Of a stretch of 64,000 nucleotides of DNA, positions 27,692-36,087 are shown piece by piece. Each line of letters opens with the position of its first letter. The stretch's first letter is position 1. The stretch is from an uncultured Anaerobiospirillum sp. Lineage in GTDB: Bacteria; Pseudomonadota; Gammaproteobacteria; Enterobacterales; Succinivibrionaceae. The position numbers were made by a program, and so were the translations under genes. Where the stretch lies: NCBI GenBank assembly GCA_944390115.1, contig CALXOW010000008.1, forward strand, positions 1 through 64,000, read 5' to 3'. A model generated the notes under the pieces. It ran no database searches and was not told the origin of the DNA. It saw only the letters and a list, made by a program, of their open reading frames with translations.

Positions 27692-27722
27692 TAAGCGCAG
27701 TTCGCATTAAGCGCAGTTGCAT
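27692..27722 (+). repeat. Short tandem duplication after the fabZ stop
   Basis: TAAGCGCAGTTCGCAT (27692-27707) is followed at once by TAAGCGCAGTTGCATT (27708-27722), directly after the fabZ stop codon. Confidence 0.6.
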
Positions 27723-27825
27723 TCATGGGTGGGCGGACGAGCAGCGCACTAACGCGCAGCAGTGGCTCGGTTCGCACCCATTTGGGCCCGTAGGGTTAAC
27801 CTAAGCTTGCATCAAGGTGATCACG

Positions 27826-28743
27826 ATGGCAGACAATCAAAGCAGCACCCCAGTAACTAACGGCGCCCCAGAGGGCAAGGCCCCAAGCCACGAAGGCGAG
27901 GGCTTAACGGGATCTTTAGTGTTTGACTGCAATCCTAAATTTGCAGGCGCACCTGAGATTGATCCTAGCGCTATCATTGCTCCCAGCGCCATTGTGCGCG
28001 GCAATGTGGTGATTGGTCCTGAGGTGGTGGTGAAAGATCACGCCATCATCGAAGGTGAGGTCACCTTAGGCCAAGGTACGGTGGTAGAGCCCTTTGTCGT
28101 GATTCGTGGTCCGAGCGTCATCGGTAAGTACAATCACTTCTATCAATTCGCCTCGATCGGTGAAGCCTGCCAAGACTTAAAGTATCGCGGCGAGGCCACC
28201 AAGCTCTTTATCGGTGATCACAATACCTTCCGCGAGCACTGCTCGGTGCATCGTGGCACGACCCAAGGCTTAGGCGAGACTCGGGTGGGCAGCTACAATC
28301 TGTTCATGGTCAACACTCACGTGGCCCATGACTGCGTGGTGGGCGATCACTGCATCTTCTCCAATAATGCGACCTTGGCAGGTCACGTCACCATTGGCGA
28401 CTTCGTGATCTTCGGCGGCTTAGCCGCGATCCACCAGTTCGGTCGTGTCGGTGCCCACGCCTTTGTGGCGGGCATGGCCGCGTTGAATATGGACGTACCG
28501 CCTTATGTCATGGCCGCCGGTCACTATGCCAAGGCCTATGGCATCAATAAGGTGGGCTTAGCACGCCGGGGCTTTAGTGAAGAGCAGATCAGCGCGATCA
28601 AGAAGGCCTATGGTCTCTTCTACTTAAAGCACAAGACGGTCGAAGAGTCGCTCCCGCTGTTAGAGGAGCTGGCCGCGCAAGAGCCGGTGGTGCAACCATT
28701 CGTCGACTTCATTAAGGCTAACGGACGCGGCATTATCCGTTAA
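27826..28743 (+). CDS. lpxA: UDP-N-acetylglucosamine acyltransferase
   Basis: 305 residues from the ATG at 27826 (AAGG upstream; an in-frame GTG lies at 27817). It performs the first step of lipid A synthesis. About 45 N-terminal residues, rich in Pro, Glu and Gly, precede the normal start of the family (E. coli 262). Then comes the left-handed beta-helix with hexapeptide repeats ([34 protein letters not shown]). The catalytic His is H168 in NTHVAHDC. The C-terminal helices contain [19 protein letters not shown]. The extension has no recognised domain. Confidence 0.96.
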   Translation: MADNQSSTPVTNGAPEGKAPSHEGEGLTGSLVFDCNPKFAGAPEIDPSAIIAPSAIVRGNVVIGPEVVVKDHAIIEGEVTLGQGTVVEPFVVIRGPSVIGKYNHFYQFASIGEACQDLKYRGEATKLFIGDHNTFREHCSVHRGTTQGLGETRVGSYNLFMVNTHVAHDCVVGDHCIFSNNATLAGHVTIGDFVIFGGLAAIHQFGRVGAHAFVAGMAALNMDVPPYVMAAGHYAKAYGINKVGLARRGFSEEQISAIKKAYGLFYLKHKTVEESLPLLEELAAQEPVVQPFVDFIKANGRGIIR

Positions 28744-28828
28744 GGCCAATTGTCAGGGCGCACAGCGTCCTATTACAGCCTAAGACCTCAGGGCCTTGGG
28801 CTGTTTTGTTTAATCTGCTGGGAAATCC

Positions 28829-30298
28829 ATGGCTCAAGCACATCTCTACGGCTTAATTGCGGGCGAAGCCTCAGGCGACACCTTAGGTGCCGGCTTGATG
28901 AAAGCGATCTTACGCCACGACCCCGAAGCCAAATTCATCGGCATTGGCGGTCCCAAGATGATCGCGCAAGGCTTAGATTCGCGTTTCAAGATGGAAGAGC
29001 TTTCGGTGATGGGCATTTTTGAGGTGCTGTCCCATGCCGTGCCGATTTTGCGCATCAGAGCCAAGATCACCAAGCTCCTGTTAAAGGAGCGCCCGGTGGT
29101 CTTTATTGGCATCGACTCACCGGACTTTAACCTCACGGTTGAGCGTCGCCTCAAGGCCGTCGGCATCCCTACGGTGCACTACGTCTCGCCTTCGGTGTGG
29201 GCGTGGCGTGAGGGGCGCATGGAGAAGATCAAGCGCAGCTGCGACGAGGTCTTAGCCTTACTGCCCTTTGAAAAGGATTTCTACGAGCGCCATAGCATGC
29301 CGTGCACCTATGTCGGTCACACCTTAGCCGCGCAGATTCCCCAGGAGATCGATCAAAACCTGGCCCGTGAGCGCTGTGGACTCTACAAGAACTGCGTTGA
29401 GGTGATCGAAGGTAAGGTGCTAGCCGTACTGCCGGGCTCACGCCAGGGCATTATCAAGCGCATGCTGCCGCTCTATGCTAAGACCGCACGCCTCTTGCGC
29501 GAGAAAATCAAAGACCTAACCTTTATTTCGGTGGCACCGAACCACGACATTGCGGTCATGATCAAGGATATTTGGCTCGAGCATGCCCCGGAGATTTCGC
29601 TTACGGTCTTTGTGGGCAAGGGCCAGGATGTGATTGCCTCAGCGGATGTGTGCTTGCTCACCTGCGGCACTATTGCCTTTGAGACGATGCTGCTCAAGCG
29701 GCCGATGGTGGTGGCCTACAAGGTTTCCAAGTTTTCAGCGGCGATTGCCAAGCGCTTGCTCAAGGTCGACAAGTACTCGCTGCCTAATCTCTTAGCCCAG
29801 CGCGAGATCGTCAAGGAGTTAATCCAAGACGATTGCACCCCGATCAATATGTGCGCTGAGTGTATCCGTCTGTTGACCTCGGACAATCTCCTGATGAAAA
29901 AGGAGTTTGCTACCATTCATGAGCGTATTCGCACCAATACCGACGAACTGGCCGCGCGCGCGGTGTTGCGCCGGGCAGGCACCCTTGATCCCGACAAAGA
30001 AGAGCAAAGCAGCGAGACTTATCAGGACTTCCTGCACCGCACCACCAGCGCCGTGGTCGCTCATAAGGAGCCGGTCTTAGGAGATATCTCCACGAAGGTC
30101 TTGGACACGGCTAAGGGCACGAAGGCTAAAGAAGGCGCGGTGCCGCTCGAGCACGGTTTAGATGACGCCACCGTTGCGGAGCTCAAGCGCGAGGCTCAGG
30201 CCGAGGAGCCTAAGATTTCTTTAGACGCGGTGCTCACCAGCCCGGCGGGGGGCAAAAAGAGCAAGCGTCCGGGCCGTCCGCGCAAGGCCAAAGTTTAG
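28829..30298 (+). CDS. lpxB: Lipid A disaccharide synthase with C-terminal extension
   Basis: 489 residues; E. coli LpxB has 382. A peripheral membrane glycosyltransferase (GT19) that joins UDP-diacylglucosamine to lipid X. The N-terminus LYGLIAGEASGDTLGAGLM, FIGIGGPKM, IGIDSPDFN, VHYVSPSVWAWREGR, AVLPGSRQGIIKRMLP and the late LTCGTIAFETMLLKRPMVVAYK are all present. The last 100 residues are additional, rich in Lys, Ala and Glu, and end in KKSKRPGRPRKAKV, which resembles a DNA-binding AT-hook core (PGRPRK). Whether that tail binds anything is unknown. Confidence 0.96.
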   Translation: MAQAHLYGLIAGEASGDTLGAGLMKAILRHDPEAKFIGIGGPKMIAQGLDSRFKMEELSVMGIFEVLSHAVPILRIRAKITKLLLKERPVVFIGIDSPDFNLTVERRLKAVGIPTVHYVSPSVWAWREGRMEKIKRSCDEVLALLPFEKDFYERHSMPCTYVGHTLAAQIPQEIDQNLARERCGLYKNCVEVIEGKVLAVLPGSRQGIIKRMLPLYAKTARLLREKIKDLTFISVAPNHDIAVMIKDIWLEHAPEISLTVFVGKGQDVIASADVCLLTCGTIAFETMLLKRPMVVAYKVSKFSAAIAKRLLKVDKYSLPNLLAQREIVKELIQDDCTPINMCAECIRLLTSDNLLMKKEFATIHERIRTNTDELAARAVLRRAGTLDPDKEEQSSETYQDFLHRTTSAVVAHKEPVLGDISTKVLDTAKGTKAKEGAVPLEHGLDDATVAELKREAQAEEPKISLDAVLTSPAGGKKSKRPGRPRKAKV

Positions 30299-30367
30299 CC
30301 AAGTTTAATCCGGCGCCACCGCGCGCATAGGTGGGCACGCCCCACAGCTGAAGTTCCAGGAGGGATC

Positions 30368-31135
30368 ATGGCAGAGACCGAGCAAGTAGCCCCGAAGACC
30401 AAGACTGCTAAGAAGCCCCGTGCCAAAAAGGCCACAGTCATGGCGCCTTTTGCTTATCCCATCGACCCTAAGACTCATATTGTGTGTGGGGTGGATGAAG
30501 CCGGACGTGGTCCTTTGATGGGCGATGTGGTCGCCGCCTGCGTGGTGCTTGATCACGAGCACATGATTGAAGGCCTCAACGACAGTAAGAAGCTCTCCGA
30601 GAAGAAGCGTAATGCGCTCTTTCCGCTCATCAAGGAGCAGGCTAAGGCCTGGGGCATCGGGCGTGCCAGCCCGCAAGAGATTGATGAGCTCAACATCATC
30701 GGGGCGACCTTTTTGGCGATGCGCCGCGCTTACGACGAGATGTGCCAGAACTTTAAGCTACCTCAGGTCAACTTAGCGCTCATCGATGGCAATTTGGTGC
30801 CTAAGACGCTGCCGTGCTATGGGCAGGCCGTGGTTAAGGGCGATTCCAAAGTGCCGGAGATTGCCGCCGCCTCGATCTTAGCCAAGGTCACGCGCGATGC
30901 CGACCTCTACGAGCTCGATAAGCAATATCCGGAGTATCACTTTGCCAAGCACAAGGGCTATCCGACTGCCGAGCATTTGGCCCTCATCCGTGAGCTGCCG
31001 CTGTTGCCGTGCTATCGCGCAAGTTATGGCCCGGTGAAGGCCATTATCGCCGAGCGCTCGGGGCAGAGCGTGCCTGAGGTCAAGCGCAAGCCTGATCCAA
31101 CCCCATTTCTCTTAATCGAGCCGCCGTTGGATTAA
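30368..31135 (+). CDS. rnhB: Ribonuclease HII
   Basis: 255 residues (E. coli 198). It removes ribonucleotides and RNA from RNA-DNA hybrids. The catalytic start [16 protein letters not shown] holds D43 and E44; [19 protein letters not shown] and [21 protein letters not shown] complete the active site, and [14 protein letters not shown] follows. About 38 N-terminal residues are a Lys/Ala-rich extension. RBS AGGAGGG. It follows lpxB as in E. coli, but dnaE, normally next, is not here. Confidence 0.96.
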   Translation: MAETEQVAPKTKTAKKPRAKKATVMAPFAYPIDPKTHIVCGVDEAGRGPLMGDVVAACVVLDHEHMIEGLNDSKKLSEKKRNALFPLIKEQAKAWGIGRASPQEIDELNIIGATFLAMRRAYDEMCQNFKLPQVNLALIDGNLVPKTLPCYGQAVVKGDSKVPEIAAASILAKVTRDADLYELDKQYPEYHFAKHKGYPTAEHLALIRELPLLPCYRASYGPVKAIIAERSGQSVPEVKRKPDPTPFLLIEPPLD

Positions 31136-31199
31136 GGCTATTAGTGCTGATTTTGGCGCGAAGTAAGCCCCTAGGCGCGGGGCGGTGGTGCCCTTTGGC

Positions 31200-31219
31200 G
31201 CGGGGCGGCGGTGCCCCGC
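31200..31219. repeat. GC-rich hairpin between rnhB and accA
   Basis: GCGGGGC (31200-31206) pairs with GCCCCGC (31213-31219). A near copy of the arm region (GGCGCGGGGCGGTGGTGCCC) lies about 30 bases earlier. No T run follows. Confidence 0.4.
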
Positions 31220-31357
31220 AGGTGGAAAAAGGGCGGCATTTGCGCTAAAGTAACAAAGCTTAGGTCTAGGCACATGCTGGGCTTGAGTATGGTGAAGCCT
31301 ATGGGGCCAGATCCTATGGCGCTTTGAGTCTTGTTGTGGTGTACCTTCAGGTGTGCT

Positions 31358-32314
31358 ATGAATATTAACTATCTTGACTTTGAACAGCCGATTGCCGATT
31401 TGCTGGCTCATATTGAGGAATTAAAACGCCTGAGTACCACGGTGGGCAACGATGTCGATTTGTCCAATGAGCTCAAGCAGCTGGAGAAGAAGAATGTCGA
31501 GCTGACGAAGAAGCTGTTCTCGTCGTTGAGCTCGTGGCAGATTTCGCAGCTGTCGCGTCACCCAATGCGTCCATACACCATGGACTACGTGAACCGCATC
31601 TGTACCGACTTCCAAGAGTTAGCCGGTGACCGCGCCTTTGCCGATGACAAGGCGATCATCGGTGGTATGGCTCGTATCGACGGCATGCCGGTCATGATCA
31701 TTGGCCATCAAAAGGGCCGCGATACCAAGGAGCGCACCATGCGTAACTTTGGTATGCCTCGTCCTGAGGGCTACCGCAAGGCCATGCGCTTAATGCGCTT
31801 AGCTGAGCGCTTCAATATGCCGATCGTAACCTTTATCGATACCCCTGGTGCTTATCCTGGTGTGGGCGCTGAGGAGCGCTCGCAAGCAGGTGCCATTGCC
31901 GAGAGCCTCAAGCTCATGAGCGAGCTCAAAGTCCCGATTGTTTGCACTGTAGTGGGTGAAGGTGGCTCGGGCGGCGCTTTAGCGATCGGTGTCGGCGATC
32001 GCGTCAACATGCTGCAATTTGCCACTTACTCGGTCATCAGCCCAGAAGGCTGTGCTTCGATCTTATGGAAGAGCGCCGAAAAGGCTTCCCTGGCGGCCGA
32101 GGCGATGAACATCACCGCTGATAAGGTTAAGGCCTTAGGCCTCATCGACGAGGTCATCCCAGAGCCATTAGGTGGTGCCCACCGCGACTACGACACCATG
32201 GCCCACAACTTAAAGGAGACGATCTTACGTGAGATCGCTGAGATCAAGGAAAGCGGTATGGACAAGCTCCTTGAGAACCGCTTCAATCGCCTGATGTCCT
32301 ACGGTTACTGCTAA
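31358..32314 (+). CDS. accA: Acetyl-CoA carboxylase carboxyltransferase subunit alpha
   Basis: 318 residues from the ATG at 31358 (AGGTG upstream), equal to the E. coli length of 319. Together with AccD it moves the carboxyl group from biotin to acetyl-CoA to make malonyl-CoA. Features: the N-terminal helices ([19 protein letters not shown]), [50 protein letters not shown] and the oxyanion-hole segment [17 protein letters not shown]. The accD subunit is not in this window. Confidence 0.98.
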   Translation: MNINYLDFEQPIADLLAHIEELKRLSTTVGNDVDLSNELKQLEKKNVELTKKLFSSLSSWQISQLSRHPMRPYTMDYVNRICTDFQELAGDRAFADDKAIIGGMARIDGMPVMIIGHQKGRDTKERTMRNFGMPRPEGYRKAMRLMRLAERFNMPIVTFIDTPGAYPGVGAEERSQAGAIAESLKLMSELKVPIVCTVVGEGGSGGALAIGVGDRVNMLQFATYSVISPEGCASILWKSAEKASLAAEAMNITADKVKALGLIDEVIPEPLGGAHRDYDTMAHNLKETILREIAEIKESGMDKLLENRFNRLMSYGYC

Positions 32315-32344
32315 TCCTAAGTTAGCTCCCTTTGCTTGATCCTG

Positions 32345-32381
32345 CCGCCCGTGCCCTCAAAAGTACGGGCGGAGCTGTTTT
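32345..32381 (+). terminator. Rho-independent terminator after accA
   Basis: CCGCCCGT (32345-32352) pairs with ACGGGCGG (32365-32372), with a TTTT stretch a few bases later. The next gene starts about 20 bases downstream. Confidence 0.7.
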
Positions 32382-32393
32382 GGGGCCTCTCCT

Positions 32394-34046
32394 ATGCCCA
32401 ATCATTCTGCCTGTCCCCAGCCTGCTGACCATCGTTCAGTTGACTCTCAGGCCCTCCATGAATACCAAGTAGCGCTGCAAAACTTTCGTGGCTTGCTTGG
32501 GCGGCAGCGCCTAGCGCAGTTGCAGACGCAGCGCCGGGCACTGGGGACTGACCCCAGCTCCGTTGCCACGTATGCTATTACGGGACTAAATCAGCTTAAG
32601 CCTGAGCGCTTGGTGCCAGCTAGCCCTAAGTTAACGGCCTTAGCGCAGCAAGTTCTAGTAAGTCTTTGTGCTTTAGTCCATCACAGCCTGAGAGCAACCG
32701 ACCCCAGGAGCTTTAAATTAGTGGTGGGGCTGTCTGGTGGTGCAGACTCAGCCTTGGTCTTGGTGCTGGCGGCTAAGCTGCAAGAGCTTTATGGTTATCA
32801 AGTGCAGGCGGTGCACTGCATTCATGGACTTGATCCTGACGATGCGATCTGGCTTGAGCACAACCAAGCCTTGTGTCAGCTCTTAGGGGTGGAACTTGCC
32901 ACGTCGGTGCTCAATATTGTCTATGGCGGGGGCGTCTCACCTGAGGATGCCTCGCGCCAAGAGCGCTATCGCGCCTTGCTTAAGGTAACTCAAGCTAGCA
33001 ATGAGGCGGCGCTCTTGTTAGGGCATCAAGCCGACGATCAAATTGAGAGCTTCTTGCTCGCGTTAAAGCGTGGCTCGGGGCCGGTGGGCCTTGCTGGGAT
33101 GCAATTTATTGTGCGCGACCAACGCGGTACGATCCTAAGACCACTTTTAGACTTGCACAAGGACGAGGTAGAGCAGATCTTACGGCTGCTCGACCTACCT
33201 TATGTCTATGATCTGTCCAACTCCTACCTCAAATTTGAGCGTAACTTTGTGCGCCTTAAGGTCTTGCCCTTGCTCAAAGAGCGCTTTCCTGGGGTGGAGG
33301 GGGCGATTTTGCGCAGCCAAAAGCTGTGCCGCTATGAGCATGACTTGGCGCAGCGCCTGGTCACAGAGCAGCTCGCGCAGCTGCGTAAGGATCGCTTTAC
33401 CCTCGATTTTGCTCAGCTTGATTTAAATGATCGGGCCTTAGCCACGATCTTAGTGCGCACCTTTATTACTGAGGCAATCGGGAGCTCTTGTGAGTTCAAC
33501 ATCGTGGAGCAAGCCTTAGCGCTGATGGCGGCAGGGCACGATCGCAATGGTTTGATTACACTGAACGGCAAGTGGGCGCTCTCGACCTTTTTGCATTATC
33601 TCTGCGTCTATGAGCCCCTGAGCGCACCAGATGAGGCCAGTCTAACTGGAACCCATGAGCTGAAGCTCGGGCAGGTGCTACGGCTGGGGCCATATTGCTA
33701 TGAGCTGGTACCCGCAGCGCAGAAAGAAGTACAGGGGCGTAATTGCCCATATTTTGGCCTTGCGGGCACGAGCGTCTATCTCGACTTTGATTATGCGCGC
33801 GGCCAAGCGCTTAAGCTCAAGGGCCGAGCCTGCTCGCGCCCCATCAAAAAGCTCATGATTGAGGCTGAGATTGCGCCATGGCAGCGCGCCGCGCTGCCGC
33901 TCATTAAAGATGAATCAGGCAAGGTGCTGGCGCTAGGTGGAGTAGGTGCGGTGGCGGGGGCTTTAGAGAGCGTGGAGGGCGCTTTAGATAGCGCGAGCGC
34001 GCCGCGCTATGAGCTGCGCATCAACAAAAAGGCCCCGACGCCTTAG
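32394..34046 (+). CDS. tilS: tRNA(Ile)-lysidine synthase
   Basis: 550 residues (E. coli 432). It converts C34 of the tRNA-Ile CAU anticodon to lysidine so that it reads AUA. The PP-loop ATP site VVGLSGGADSALVL has SGGADS at 114-119. HCIHGLDPDDAIWLEHN, GHQADDQIESFLLALKRGSG, DLSNSYLKFERNFVRLKVLP and the C-terminal KGRACSRPIKKLMIE domain match TilS. About 105 residues precede the usual N-terminus; a later start is possible, but no better RBS is obvious. The 3' end overlaps a bidirectional terminator. Confidence 0.93.
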   Translation: MPNHSACPQPADHRSVDSQALHEYQVALQNFRGLLGRQRLAQLQTQRRALGTDPSSVATYAITGLNQLKPERLVPASPKLTALAQQVLVSLCALVHHSLRATDPRSFKLVVGLSGGADSALVLVLAAKLQELYGYQVQAVHCIHGLDPDDAIWLEHNQALCQLLGVELATSVLNIVYGGGVSPEDASRQERYRALLKVTQASNEAALLLGHQADDQIESFLLALKRGSGPVGLAGMQFIVRDQRGTILRPLLDLHKDEVEQILRLLDLPYVYDLSNSYLKFERNFVRLKVLPLLKERFPGVEGAILRSQKLCRYEHDLAQRLVTEQLAQLRKDRFTLDFAQLDLNDRALATILVRTFITEAIGSSCEFNIVEQALALMAAGHDRNGLITLNGKWALSTFLHYLCVYEPLSAPDEASLTGTHELKLGQVLRLGPYCYELVPAAQKEVQGRNCPYFGLAGTSVYLDFDYARGQALKLKGRACSRPIKKLMIEAEIAPWQRAALPLIKDESGKVLALGGVGAVAGALESVEGALDSASAPRYELRINKKAPTP

Positions 34047-34064
34047 GAACGTCAGAGCCTTTTG
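34026..34064. terminator. Bidirectional terminator between tilS and the convergent lipoprotein gene
   Basis: AAAGGC (34028-34033) pairs with GCCTTT (34057-34062) and GACG (34037-34040) with CGTC (34050-34053); runs of As before and Ts after make it work both ways. The tilS stop codon lies in the loop. Confidence 0.7.
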
Positions 34065-34114
34065 GATTAGGCAGGAGGGTACCTGCGGTTTGGAGATGCT
34101 ACAAATCGGTTGTG

Positions 34115-35812
34115 CTACTTCTTCTTGAGCATGACGCAAGCGTCTTGTGCGCCTAACTTGCAAGCTTGATTGAGGTTAGCACGGGCGCGGGTTGCACTCT
34201 TGGTGACACCGGCTCCGCTGTAATAAACCAGACCGAGCTTGGTGCAAGCGCTTGGGCTCTTGAGGGCGCAGGCTTGGGTGTAGAACTTAGCCGCCTCGGT
34301 GGAGCCACCACTTTCTTGCAATAAAGCCGCTGCTTGCTCGCAGCCTGCGGCCGACTTGAGCTCGCAGGCGCGGCGGAAGGCGTTTTGGGCCTCACCAGCC
34401 TTGCCTTGCTGCAACTTGCTATAGCCTAAGTTTAAGCAGGCATCAGGCGAACGCAGCGAACAGGCCTTTTCGTAGGCGGCAGTGGCGCTGCTTTGGGCCG
34501 AGGCAAAGCCACCGCTTTGGGCTAAGCATGCGGCATTAATGCCGCTATCGCAGGCCATGCCTAAGTGCTCAATGGCACTGGAGTGAGAGTTGGCTAAGGC
34601 CTCTAACAAGCCTAAATCGTAGCAAGCCACGCCATTGCTAAGCGAGCAGGCACTGCGCAGCGCGGTGCGGGCGTTATCGTTGCGGCCGATGACTTGCGCG
34701 AGCGATCCTAAGAATTGGCATGAAGTGTTATCACCTAAGGAGCAGGCTTGCTCTAAATAGTTGTAGCTGCTGCTTAAATTGCCCTTGACCAGATCCTCAC
34801 GGCCTAAGAGGGCGCAACTTGCTGGGTACTTAAGTGAGCACGACTTATCGTAGAACTGACGGGCGTCGGTATGGCGTCCAGCGCGATCTAAGCGATAGGC
34901 CAGAGCGTTACAGGCGCTGCCCTCATTTAAGTTACAGGCCTTGGCATAGGCCTCATTGCCCGCTTTGCTCTTGCCTTGGGCGTAGAGACGGTCACCTAAG
35001 CGCAAGCACGCAGTAGCGTTGGCGCCAGCGCACGATTGCTCATATAAGGAGAGCACGTCTTGGGTGGTGATCTTAGCCTTACCACTTTGCTTGGTGGTGT
35101 GCTTAGCAAGGGCTGCTAACTCATCGCCGCTCTTTAAGCAGAACTCTTGGCCGCCGATGGTGCAGCTTTGATTGAAATCGGAGCGGGCGGCGCTGTAGCG
35201 ACCAAAGGTGCTATGGACCATCGCACGCTGGTAGTAGGCCTCAGCCTTGAGCTTAGGATCACCCACGCGGGTAGCCTTGGTGTAGGCGTCGAGCAATTCC
35301 TCGCTGTAGTAGCGGCCTGGACGCCACTCATCGATGTCCATACCATCTTGGTAGGCACGGAAAATCATATTGCCCTTGAGCAAGCAGGCGCGCGCCTCTG
35401 AAGCACAGGCACGGCTTGCGACAATAATGCCGCTCTTTAATTCGGTGAGATTACCGCTGGTGCTGTAGTCATTAAAGGCATCTAAGGCCATAACCTCGCA
35501 GCTCTTGGCGCCACCACTGCGGCAGTCCTCGCGAATTAAGGCAACACGCTCATCTTCGGCTAATTTCTCATTTTGGGCCACGAGTACCGGGTCTTCTTCC
35601 ATCGGAATACCCTCAACCTCCGTGGTGTAGGCACCGCGCAGGCCATCGTAGTCATAGCCCCGGCCATTACCACAGCCGGTGACCAGCGTCGCCCCCACCA
35701 GGGCACTCAGACCTAAGGCCAAACCAAGTTTAGTGATGCGCTCACGCGTGCCCATCACAGCAGCTGCAGTGCGGCCTAGGGCAACTTTATTTGTGTGCTG
35801 GGGCTGTGTCAT
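34115..35812 (-). CDS. Sel1/TPR-like cysteine-repeat lipoprotein
   Basis: 565 residues. The signal peptide ends in a lipobox (LVTGC), preceded by MGTRERITKLGLALGLSAL; an in-frame ATG at 35755 would begin there, but the 35812 start has the better RBS (GAGAG). The mature protein is a chain of about 36-residue helical hairpins with paired cysteines (ACNLNEGSACNALAYRL, SCSLKYPASCALLGR, ACSLGDNTSCQFLGS), the Sel1-like pattern seen in Helicobacter Hcp proteins. Such repeats bind other proteins; the partner is unknown. It lacks the C-terminal tail shared by the next two paralogues and has ordinary local base composition. Confidence 0.85.
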   Translation of the reverse strand: MTQPQHTNKVALGRTAAAVMGTRERITKLGLALGLSALVGATLVTGCGNGRGYDYDGLRGAYTTEVEGIPMEEDPVLVAQNEKLAEDERVALIREDCRSGGAKSCEVMALDAFNDYSTSGNLTELKSGIIVASRACASEARACLLKGNMIFRAYQDGMDIDEWRPGRYYSEELLDAYTKATRVGDPKLKAEAYYQRAMVHSTFGRYSAARSDFNQSCTIGGQEFCLKSGDELAALAKHTTKQSGKAKITTQDVLSLYEQSCAGANATACLRLGDRLYAQGKSKAGNEAYAKACNLNEGSACNALAYRLDRAGRHTDARQFYDKSCSLKYPASCALLGREDLVKGNLSSSYNYLEQACSLGDNTSCQFLGSLAQVIGRNDNARTALRSACSLSNGVACYDLGLLEALANSHSSAIEHLGMACDSGINAACLAQSGGFASAQSSATAAYEKACSLRSPDACLNLGYSKLQQGKAGEAQNAFRRACELKSAAGCEQAAALLQESGGSTEAAKFYTQACALKSPSACTKLGLVYYSGAGVTKSATRARANLNQACKLGAQDACVMLKKK

Positions 35813-36087
35813 GCAATAGCTCTCAAAAAATAACCGAAAACATAGGGGCGCTTAAGCCCACGGCCTAAGCAGCTAAAAGTGAGAGCAAGCATACAAAATG
35901 CCACAGTCTTACCGTCAAAGAGGATGGATCTTAAAGAGCTCAAGTCTTAAAATGGTATAAGCATTACCTGTCTATCCTATATTTTTTAGGGGACAGAGCT
36001 ACTTGGTAGAATATGTGCGCATGTTCAGACGGCTACTTTGGGTGGCCCTATCACTAAATTGCAAAGAGTTTAACAAGGTTTATTGTT

